Shown here: in pieces, positions 15,177-22,322 of the stretch
Layout of the letters: each line of letters starts with the position of its first letter
How positions within the stretch are numbered: the first letter of the stretch is position 1
DNA from: Lachnobacterium bovis DSM 14045
GTDB lineage: Bacteria; Bacillota; Clostridia; Lachnospirales; Lachnospiraceae
Assembly: GCF_900107245.1 (NCBI RefSeq)
Contig: NZ_FNPG01000026.1
Coordinates: forward strand, 1-46,597
DNA length: 46,597 nucleotides
Direction: 5' to 3'
The notes under the pieces: model-generated
Database searches by the model: none
Told to the model about the DNA's origin: nothing
Seen by the model: only the letters and a program-made list of their open reading frames with translations
Position numbers and translations under genes: made by a program

Positions 15177-15908
15177 TTAGGACATCTTCCTTTTGGTAAA
15201 TTCATTAGGGGTGCATCCAACATATTTTTTAAATATTTCAGTAAAATAGCTCTGGCTTGAAAAAGCGAGCAACGATGATATTTCGGATGGTTTATATGAT
15301 GAATAAAGAAGCATATTTTTAGCAGTTTCTATTTTTTTTTCACGGATATAATTGCTTATTGAACAATTAATTTCTTTTTTAAAAAGGCGTGAAAGATAGC
15401 TTCGATTGAGTCCAACATAATTGGCAATATCGTCAACTGAAATTTTTGAATGCAAATTATCATAAATATAATCAATACTTTTGGCAACCTGGATTGAACA
15501 AACATTTTTCTTGCGCAGGTTTTTCATTCGTTTAGTGTAATCGAGGCACATTATAGGGTGTAAAGCAGATACTTTTTCAATAGAATTGCAAGAATCAGCT
15601 TTTTGAATATAAAAATCACTCAGACCATATGCAGTTGATAAATCCATTCCACCTTGAATACAATAACGAGCAGTTAAAGCTGTTGTGATTACAAAATGAT
15701 ATTTAATATTTTGCAAATTGTTGGTAGAAAGCTTGCCGAGTCCCTTTTTATGCATCAAATCTTCAGAACATAATTCCTTAACTTTTTGTATGTTTCCGGA
15801 TTGTATTGTATTGTAGAATTCTATTTCAGGGTTGTATGGAGCCCTAAAAAAATCGTGTTCTCGTTGAATAAACTCCTTGTAAAATAGTTCTTTTTTAAAA
15901 TCTTTCAT
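15177..15908 (-). CDS. AraC family transcriptional regulator
   Basis: 243 residues. The C-terminal 100 or so form a two-helix-turn-helix AraC domain (IDYIYDNLHSKISVDDIANYVGLNRSYL, then ISSLLAFSSQSYFTEIFKKYVGCTPNEF). The N-terminal 130 residues are an uncharacterised helical sensor region, not the cupin of classical AraC. ATG 15908 is chosen because AAGGAG (15921-15916) is seven bases away; the upstream frame to 15938 lacks an SD. It is divergent from the GH5-GH16 operon, so control of those glucanase genes is a natural inference, supported by three copies of a TATTRTGTCA motif in the shared intergenic region, one overlapping its own -35 element. Confidence 0.9.
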   Translation of the reverse strand: MKDFKKELFYKEFIQREHDFFRAPYNPEIEFYNTIQSGNIQKVKELCSEDLMHKKGLGKLSTNNLQNIKYHFVITTALTARYCIQGGMDLSTAYGLSDFYIQKADSCNSIEKVSALHPIMCLDYTKRMKNLRKKNVCSIQVAKSIDYIYDNLHSKISVDDIANYVGLNRSYLSRLFKKEINCSISNYIREKKIETAKNMLLYSSYKPSEISSLLAFSSQSYFTEIFKKYVGCTPNEFTKRKMS

Positions 15909-15952
15909 ATCTGTACTCCTTGATAAGTGTAAAATCATTTATATATTTTGTA

Positions 15953-15980
15953 ATTTTATCTACTTTTTATTATGTCACAA
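15953..15980 (-). promoter_or_regulatory. Possible promoter of the AraC regulator gene
   Basis: On the minus strand TTGTGA (15980-15975), 16-bp spacer, TAAAAT (15958-15953). The -35 overlaps the motif copy at 15968-15977, which would allow autoregulation. Confidence 0.4.
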
Positions 15981-16158
15981 AACCGATAAAAATAAAACCA
16001 AATTAATATATTTTTCGAAAGGAAGTTTGTATAATTTTAAGCAAGGTAAGAGAAAAAATATGACACAATATTACAAAGCAATATAAAATCAATATAAATT
16101 TTATATTATGTTGACAGTTTATGTGTGGCAAACAATGAAAAAATTGTCTATTGTGTCA
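15968..16158. promoter_or_regulatory. Three copies of a TATTRTGTCA motif, candidate regulator sites
   Basis: TATTATGTCA at 15968-15977, the reverse complement TGACACAATA at 16061-16070, and TATTGTGTCA at 16149-16158. The last two are perfect 10-bp inverted repeats 78 bp apart. All lie between the AraC regulator gene and the GH5 gene it may control. Confidence 0.5.
16030..16035 (+). promoter_or_regulatory. Possible -10 element of the GH5-GH16 operon
   Basis: TATAAT at 16030-16035, with no convincing -35 (TATATT at 17 bp), as expected for an activator-dependent promoter. A motif copy at 15968-15977 lies about 50 bp upstream. TTGACA at 16111-16116 has no good -10 partner. Confidence 0.35.
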
Positions 16159-16180
16159 AAAATCAGGAAAGGGAAAAGAA

Positions 16181-17218
16181 ATGGATTTACGAAGTGGTAT
16201 TAATTTAGGTGGCTTTTTGTCACAATGCGAACATTCACAGCAGCATTATGAAGAGTTCATAACAAGAAAGGATTTGGAGACAATTTCAAATTGGGGTTTT
16301 GATCATGTTAGGCTTCCAATCGATTATGAAGTTTTTGAAACAGAAGATGCTAGTGAAATTGTAAGTGGTTACGAAAAAGTTAAAGAGGTTGTTGAGTGGG
16401 CAAAAGATAATAACCTATCAATAATTCTTGACCTTCACAAAGCCTATGGTTATGATTTTAACAATGCAGGAGAAGAGGCAAATAGTCTTTTTAAAAGTGA
16501 AAAATTACAGGATAGATTTATCGCTTTATGGGATAAAATATCTAAATATTTTAAAGATTATGACAATGTTGCATTCGAATTGTTAAATGAAGTTGTTGAA
16601 GAAGAAAATGCTGATGCATGGAATAAGTTGATAGCTAAAACGGTAAAAGCTATTAGAAAAAATGCTCCAGATTCCTACATCATTTATGGTGGAATTCAAT
16701 GGAATAGTGCAAAAACTCTTAAGTTTTTAGAGCAACCATTAGATGACAAGATAATGTTTACATTCCATTTTTATGAGCCTCTATTATTTACTCATCAGAA
16801 GGCTTATTGGGTAAAAACAATGGATCCTGAGTGGGTTGTAAATTATCCTGGAACAAAAGAAGACTATTACACACGTTCAAAAATAATTGGAGATCAAGGT
16901 AAAGCCGTATATGAATCTGGTCTTGATTATATTGGTCAAAATTTGATAGAAGATTTGGTTCAGGATGCTATAAATGCAGCTAAAAATGCCGGAGTTAAGC
17001 TATATTGTGGTGAGTTTGGTGTAATCGATCAGGCTCCAATTGAAGACACTCTTCGTTGGTTTAGCGATGTTAATGAGGTCTTTAGTAAATACAATATTGG
17101 TTATGCAATTTGGAACTATAAAGAAAAGGATTTTGGAATAAGTGGTTCACATTATGAATCTATCAGAGAGGATTTATTAAAAGTATGGACAAATAAAACA
17201 AAGGAGTGTAGTGTATGA
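16181..17218 (+). CDS. Glycoside hydrolase family 5 (cellulase-type beta-glucanase), cytoplasmic
   Basis: 345 residues with a GH5 TIM barrel: GINLGGFLSQC opening, GFDHVRLPIDYE, ILDLHKAYGYDF, acid/base Glu137 in ELLNEV, FHFYEP, nucleophile Glu278 in CGEFG, and AIWNYKEKDFGI. GH5 enzymes cut beta-linked glucans, glucosides or mannans. No signal peptide is present, so it should act on imported oligosaccharides. ATG 16181 is chosen over the upstream frame (16151): AGGAAAGG precedes it and the family sequence starts here. It overlaps the next gene by 4 bp (ATGA), so it is translationally coupled to the secreted GH16 enzyme. Confidence 0.88.
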   Translation: MDLRSGINLGGFLSQCEHSQQHYEEFITRKDLETISNWGFDHVRLPIDYEVFETEDASEIVSGYEKVKEVVEWAKDNNLSIILDLHKAYGYDFNNAGEEANSLFKSEKLQDRFIALWDKISKYFKDYDNVAFELLNEVVEEENADAWNKLIAKTVKAIRKNAPDSYIIYGGIQWNSAKTLKFLEQPLDDKIMFTFHFYEPLLFTHQKAYWVKTMDPEWVVNYPGTKEDYYTRSKIIGDQGKAVYESGLDYIGQNLIEDLVQDAINAAKNAGVKLYCGEFGVIDQAPIEDTLRWFSDVNEVFSKYNIGYAIWNYKEKDFGISGSHYESIREDLLKVWTNKTKECSV

Positions 17219-19791
17219 ATAAATTTGGAGTAATTGTTCTATCTACAGTTTTAGCAGTAAGTAATATTGTTGCACCAGTTTCAACTTATGCATCTTCATC
17301 AAAAGAAAATAGCTATGAGGCTAAACAGCTTGCAAAACAGCAGAAACAAAAAGAAAAAGAGGAAGCTCAAAAGAAAAAACAAGCTGAAAAAGCTAAAAAA
17401 CAGAAAGAAAAAGAAGAAGCTCAGAATAAGCGACAAGCTGAAAAAGCAAAAAAACAAAAAGAAAAAGAAGAAAAACAAAACAAAGAACAGACTGCAAAGT
17501 TGGAAAAACAAAAAGAAAAACAACAGAAACAGTATGAAAAAAACCTAAAACAACAGGGCTATAAAGAAGTTTGGAAAGACGAATTTAACGGAGATAAGTT
17601 AAATTTGTCTGATTGGAACATTGAAACTCATGAACCAGGTTGGGTTAATGAAGAGCTCCAATCATATGTTACATCTGATAAAAACATTTATGTTAAAGAT
17701 GGAAAACTATACTTAAATCCTGTAAAAAACGGAAATGAAATTACTTCAGGAAGAATTAATACACAGGGAAAACACGATTTTAAGTATGGATATTTTGAAG
17801 TGACTGCCAAAGTTCCTAAGGGAAAGGGATATTTACCAGCATTTTGGATGATGCCAACAAATGAGAATTTATATGGTCAATGGCCAAAATGTGGTGAAAT
17901 AGATGCAATGGAAGTTATGGGACAAAATCCATCGAAATTATACGGAACAATCCATTATGGTGCACCTCATGCTCAACAGCAAGGTACTTACCTTGTTGAT
18001 TCCAAAATTGATTTTTCAAGTACTTTCCATAAATTTGGAGTTGAATGGGAAGCAGATCACATTACATGGTATGTTGATGGCGTTAAATATTATGAAACAA
18101 AAGACTGGTTCTCTGCTGTAGAAGGCGGCGGAGAAGTAACTTATCCAGCTCCATTTGATCAGAAATTCTATATGATTTTAAATCTTGCAGTAGGTGGAAG
18201 CTGGGTAGGATATCCAAATGAAAGTACAAGTTTTGATAATAATCCATTCATTATCGACTCTGTTAAAGTTTATCAAAAAGACAAAAAATACTATGATGAG
18301 GTTGAGAAAAATGCGACTAAACCTGAAAAAGAAGTAAAAGTAAAAGAAGCTGATAGTACAGGCAACTATGTTACAAATGGAAACTTCTCAACCGCTATAA
18401 ATCCAAGCGAGGATTGGGAGTTGCATTTAGAAGATGATGCTGACGCAACAATAACACAAAATGATTCAATAAAAATCTCTCCAACTGCTGTAGGAGGTCA
18501 GAATCATAGTGTTCAGCTAAAACAGGGAAATATTCCATTGTATAGAGGCCTTGAATATACTTTAACATTTGATGCAAAAGCAGATAGTCCAAGAACTATT
18601 ATTACTGATGTTGAAGGACCAGATAAAAACTGGACTAGATATCTTCAGGACACAAAAGTTGAATTATCACAGGATATGAAAACTTACTCTTATACATTTA
18701 AAATGGATCGTCCAACAGATTTAAACACTTGCGTTGAATTTAATTTAGGTAATCAAGGTTCGACATCAGCAGTAACAATTAAGAATGTAAGCTTAAAAGT
18801 TACAGGCGGAGAAAAAATAAATGAAGATTCTGTAAGAGAAGTTAGACCTGATGGAAACTATGTTTATAATGGAGCATTCCAGGAAGGAAAGAACAGATTG
18901 GGATATTGGGAAATTGATTCTAAAGATGTTGATAAAGTATCAGTAACAAACACTAACAATGATAGACGGTTAAAAGTTGTTGTTGGAAAAGACGATGTTG
19001 AAAAACCAATAGTTATTAAACAGACTAAATTACCACTCACAAAAGGTAACTATTATGTGTCATACAATGCTTATAAAGAATCAGCAGATGGTAAACAGGG
19101 ACAAAATGCTACACCAGATGTAGTCTTTAAAGTTGGTGATAAAGAGTTTACAGAAACACTAGATAGCAATGTAGATGCAAAATATTCACATGAATTTAGT
19201 TGCGAAGATGTCACAAAAAATGAATTTTCTATGACATTCAAAACACCAGGAGTTTATTATATTGATAATATAACTGTTGCAGAAAATGAAAAAATTAAGA
19301 ATGGTTCATTTAATGCAGGAAAGAGTGGATTTACAGAAGGAGTTTACTCAAGTGCAGATGCTTCAAGTATAGTTGATTCACAAAAAGAAGATAATGCATA
19401 TGATATCACAATCAAAAATACAGGCGATGCTGATTGGAATATCCAACTTATGCAAGATGGTATTAAACTTGAAAAAGGTAAAAAATATCGTTTGAAATTA
19501 AAAGCTAAAGCAAGCATTGATAGAGATATTTTGGTTACATTACAACATAATGGTTCATCAGATAATGATTGGACTCCATATAGTGGAAACGATGATGCAC
19601 GCTTAATGAAACTTAGCAAAGCAAGCTATGATAACAATGAGTATCAGGAATATGAATGCGTTTTCACAATGAATAGTGAAACAGACAATAATGCAAGACT
19701 TAGCATTACATTAGGTGCAGTTTCTAACAGACAGATTACACAACAGCATAGAATATGCATTGATGATATTGTCTTGGAAGAGGTTGCATAA
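17215..19791 (+). CDS. Secreted GH16 beta-glucanase (laminarinase/lichenase type) with CBM-like repeats
   Basis: 858 residues: signal peptide (about 1-26, ending near STYASSS), a Lys/Glu/Gln-rich predicted coiled coil (about 36-110) made of 18-residue repeats, a GH16 domain (about 115-365) with the catalytic motif E228-I-D230-A-M-E233 and FWMMPTN/GTIHYG elements, then three beta-sandwich carbohydrate-binding-like modules (about 380-530, 545-690, 693-858; CBM4/9 style, each opening with a G-N-Y-V-x-N-G-x-F-like motif). Likely substrate is beta-1,3- or mixed-linkage glucan. The first residues overlap the GH5 stop. No sorting signal or SLH repeats are seen; the charged coil may tether it to wall polymers (inference). 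Confidence 0.9.
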   Translation: MNKFGVIVLSTVLAVSNIVAPVSTYASSSKENSYEAKQLAKQQKQKEKEEAQKKKQAEKAKKQKEKEEAQNKRQAEKAKKQKEKEEKQNKEQTAKLEKQKEKQQKQYEKNLKQQGYKEVWKDEFNGDKLNLSDWNIETHEPGWVNEELQSYVTSDKNIYVKDGKLYLNPVKNGNEITSGRINTQGKHDFKYGYFEVTAKVPKGKGYLPAFWMMPTNENLYGQWPKCGEIDAMEVMGQNPSKLYGTIHYGAPHAQQQGTYLVDSKIDFSSTFHKFGVEWEADHITWYVDGVKYYETKDWFSAVEGGGEVTYPAPFDQKFYMILNLAVGGSWVGYPNESTSFDNNPFIIDSVKVYQKDKKYYDEVEKNATKPEKEVKVKEADSTGNYVTNGNFSTAINPSEDWELHLEDDADATITQNDSIKISPTAVGGQNHSVQLKQGNIPLYRGLEYTLTFDAKADSPRTIITDVEGPDKNWTRYLQDTKVELSQDMKTYSYTFKMDRPTDLNTCVEFNLGNQGSTSAVTIKNVSLKVTGGEKINEDSVREVRPDGNYVYNGAFQEGKNRLGYWEIDSKDVDKVSVTNTNNDRRLKVVVGKDDVEKPIVIKQTKLPLTKGNYYVSYNAYKESADGKQGQNATPDVVFKVGDKEFTETLDSNVDAKYSHEFSCEDVTKNEFSMTFKTPGVYYIDNITVAENEKIKNGSFNAGKSGFTEGVYSSADASSIVDSQKEDNAYDITIKNTGDADWNIQLMQDGIKLEKGKKYRLKLKAKASIDRDILVTLQHNGSSDNDWTPYSGNDDARLMKLSKASYDNNEYQEYECVFTMNSETDNNARLSITLGAVSNRQITQQHRICIDDIVLEEVA
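17344..17505 (+). repeat. 54-bp repeat, three copies, encoding the GH16 N-terminal coiled coil
   Basis: Three in-frame units start at 17344, 17398 and 17452, each encoding an 18-residue block that begins KQKEKEE. The first two are nearly identical; the third diverges at its end. Confidence 0.8.
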
Positions 19792-19805
19792 TAAAAAAAC
19801 TTAAC

Positions 19806-19857
19806 ACCTAACTTACAAAGAAACTAATTTAAAACCTAATTTACAAAAGCAAACTAA
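19806..19857 (+). repeat. Short imperfect direct repeat after the GH16 gene
   Basis: ACCTAACTTACAAAGAAACT at 19806-19825 recurs as ACCTAATTTACAAAAGCAAACT from 19834. Non-coding and A/T-rich; significance unknown. Confidence 0.4.
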
Positions 19858-19927
19858 ATGATATTAATAAACAAATAATAAGAACATCAATAAAAATCTT
19901 TAATTCATAATTTATAAAATAAATTAA

Positions 19928-19973
19928 GGCTCACAGTTGAGAATAATTAATAAACTCTCAGCTGTGGGCTTTT
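19928..19973 (+). terminator. Terminator of the GH5-GH16 operon
   Basis: GCTCACAGTTGAGA (19929-19942) pairs with TCTCAGCTGTGGGC (19956-19969) with two wobble pairs, followed by TTTT. Confidence 0.8.
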
Positions 19974-19982
19974 GCTATATTC

Positions 19983-20011
19983 TTGAATTTATCGCCTTAA
20001 TATGAGATAAT
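19983..20011 (+). promoter_or_regulatory. Promoter of the thioesterase-pepP-polA operon
   Basis: TTGAAT (19983-19988), 17-bp spacer, GATAAT (20006-20011) preceded by TGA (extended -10). The start codon is 34 nt downstream. Confidence 0.55.
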
Positions 20012-20045
20012 AAATTAAAATATATTCGGAATGGAGTGATTTTTA

Positions 20046-20513
20046 ATGGTTAAGCATGAAGTTGAGATTGCAGGCATTCCAGAGGCAGTACATATCAAAC
20101 CTTATGAACGTCGTGCAAAATATTACGAGACTGATCAGATGGGTATAATCCATCATTCAAATTATGTAAAATGGATGGAAGAAGCCAGAATGGATATGAT
20201 GGATCAGATAGGTCTAAATTATAAACAAGTTGAAGATTTAGAGATTATTAGTCCGGTATTAGAGATAGAAGTTAAATATGTAAGCATGGTTCATTTTGAT
20301 GATGTTGTTGTTATTGAGACAAAGATTACAAATTATAATGGAATAAGACTAGAATTAGAATATACGATTACAGATAAAGAGACAGGCGAACTTAGAACAA
20401 CAGCTAAGAGTTCACATTGTTTTTTAAATAGAGCTGGTAAACCAATTTCTTTAAAGAGAAGTTATCCAGAACTCGATACTAGATTTTTTGAGACGAAAGA
20501 AGGACAAGATTAA
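20046..20513 (+). CDS. Acyl-CoA thioesterase, 4-hydroxybenzoyl-CoA thioesterase (YbgC/FadM) type
   Basis: 155 residues with a single hot-dog fold domain. The signature YETDQMGIIHHSNYVKWMEEAR carries the catalytic Asp and the following His-Asn of the YbgC/4HBT family, which hydrolyses acyl-CoA or acyl-ACP thioesters. A 15-residue N-terminal extension precedes the domain. ATG 20046 follows GGAG by 9 nt. The stop overlaps the aminopeptidase start by one base (TAATG), so the two are co-translated. First gene of a long housekeeping run. Substrate not determinable. Confidence 0.88.
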   Translation: MVKHEVEIAGIPEAVHIKPYERRAKYYETDQMGIIHHSNYVKWMEEARMDMMDQIGLNYKQVEDLEIISPVLEIEVKYVSMVHFDDVVVIETKITNYNGIRLELEYTITDKETGELRTTAKSSHCFLNRAGKPISLKRSYPELDTRFFETKEGQD

Positions 20514-22303
20514 TGATTAAAGAAAGATTAAAAGCATTAAGAGAGCAGATGCGAAAGAGAGACATTTCTATTTACGTTGTTCCAACAGCTGATTTTCATG
20601 AATCAGAGTACGTAGGTGAATATTTTAAAGCAAGAAAATTTATTACTGGTTTTACAGGTTCTGCAGGTGTGGCTGTTATTACAATGGATGAAGCCGGTTT
20701 ATGGACAGATGGAAGATATTTCGTTCAGGCAGAAAAACAATTACAAGGCACAACGGTTGACTTATATAAAATGGGCGAAGAAAATGTTCCAACAGTTAAT
20801 GAATTCATTGAGAATAAATTATCAGAAGAACAAACTATTGGATTTGATGGAAGAGTAGTAAATGCAACTTGGGGAAGAGAACTTGAGTGTATAGCTAATA
20901 GAAAAAACGGTAAAATTTATTCTAAAGAAGATTTAATAGATTTAATTTGGAAAGATAGACCATCATTATCAAAAGAAAAAGCATGGATTTTAAAAGAAGA
21001 ATATTCAGGAGAAAGCACACAAAGCAAATTAAAACGTTTAAGAGACAAAATGAAAGAGAAAAAAGCAACAGTTCATTTAATGTCTTCTTTGTATGATATC
21101 TCTTGGTTATTAAATGTAAGAGGTAATGATATTAGTTACGTGCCAGTAGTATTATCATATTTGGCAGTCACAGAAGATGAATGTATTTGGTTTTTACAAG
21201 AAGAAATAATAGATGATGAGTTAAAAGTTTATCTTGAAGCTAACAATATTACAACGAAACCATATGAATCATTTTATGAATATGTTGCAACAATTAAGAA
21301 AAGAGAGACGGTTTTAGTTAATTTATCAGCTATAAACTATAGAGTTGCATCAGCACTTGATAGTGAAATTAAAATTGTTAATGAGATTGAACCAACAACA
21401 TTATTCAAAGCAATTAAGAATAAAACAGAAATTGATAATACAAGAAGAGCACACGTTAAAGATGCTGTAGCAATGTGTAAATTCATGTATTGGTTAAAGA
21501 CAAATGTTGGTAAAATTCCGATGACAGAAATCTCAGCTTCAGATCATTTAGAAAAATTAAGAAGAGAACAAGAAGGTCTATTAGATTTAAGTTTTAACAC
21601 TATTTGTGGATACGATGTACATGGTGCCATTGTTCATTATGCTGCAACTAAAGAAACTGATATCCCACTAGAACCAAGAAGCTTCTTATTAGTTGATTCT
21701 GGCGGACACTATATTGAAGGAACAACAGACATTACAAGAACATTTGCACTTGGTGAAGTTACTCAGGAAATGAAAGAATGCTTTACTATGATTTGTAGAT
21801 CAAATATGAATCTTGCAAATATGAAATTCTTATACGGATGTACAGGACTTAACCTTGATTTGGCAGCAAGAGAGCCACTTTGGGAAAAAGAGTTAGATTT
21901 TAAACATGGTACAGGCCACGGTGTAGGATATGTTTTAAATGTACATGAAGGACCAAACGGATTTAGATGGAGACAGGTCGCTGAAAGAAACGACGGTGGC
22001 GTACTTGAAGAAGGTATGATTACAACAGATGAACCTGGCGTTTATCTTGAAGGTAAATTTGGTATTCGTACAGAAAATGAACTAGTATGTTGTAAAGGTG
22101 TTAAAAATGAGTATGGTCAATTCATGTATTTTGAAAACATCACATATGTACCAATTGACTTAGATGCTATTGATCCAGATTTAATGACAAGCGTTGAAAA
22201 GAATAGATTAAATGAGTATCACAAGAGAGTTTATGAAGTTGTTTCACCATATTTAGAAGGTGATGAGCTTGAATTCTTAAAGAAATATACAAGAGCAATT
22301 TAA
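20513..22303 (+). CDS. pepP: Xaa-Pro aminopeptidase (M24B family, long form)
   Basis: 596 residues: two creatinase-like N-terminal domains (about 1-300) followed by the 'pita-bread' M24 catalytic domain. Dinuclear metal ligands are visible in LVDSGGHYIEGTTDITRTF (two Asp), HGTGHGVG (His), TTDEPGVYLEGKFGIRTENE (two Glu), and the last block is the conserved C-terminal helix. It removes an N-terminal residue before proline in cytoplasmic peptides. The length fits the roughly 600-residue form, not the 440-residue E. coli PepP. The start overlaps the previous stop; AAGGA lies just upstream. Confidence 0.92.
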   Translation: MIKERLKALREQMRKRDISIYVVPTADFHESEYVGEYFKARKFITGFTGSAGVAVITMDEAGLWTDGRYFVQAEKQLQGTTVDLYKMGEENVPTVNEFIENKLSEEQTIGFDGRVVNATWGRELECIANRKNGKIYSKEDLIDLIWKDRPSLSKEKAWILKEEYSGESTQSKLKRLRDKMKEKKATVHLMSSLYDISWLLNVRGNDISYVPVVLSYLAVTEDECIWFLQEEIIDDELKVYLEANNITTKPYESFYEYVATIKKRETVLVNLSAINYRVASALDSEIKIVNEIEPTTLFKAIKNKTEIDNTRRAHVKDAVAMCKFMYWLKTNVGKIPMTEISASDHLEKLRREQEGLLDLSFNTICGYDVHGAIVHYAATKETDIPLEPRSFLLVDSGGHYIEGTTDITRTFALGEVTQEMKECFTMICRSNMNLANMKFLYGCTGLNLDLAAREPLWEKELDFKHGTGHGVGYVLNVHEGPNGFRWRQVAERNDGGVLEEGMITTDEPGVYLEGKFGIRTENELVCCKGVKNEYGQFMYFENITYVPIDLDAIDPDLMTSVEKNRLNEYHKRVYEVVSPYLEGDELEFLKKYTRAI

Positions 22304-22322
22304 AAGAAAGGTTTAACATTTT

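Noticed and set aside
16111-16139. Perfect TTGACA considered as the -35 of the GH5 operon
   Set aside because: No acceptable -10 lies 15-19 bp downstream (best is CAATGA), so it is probably chance.
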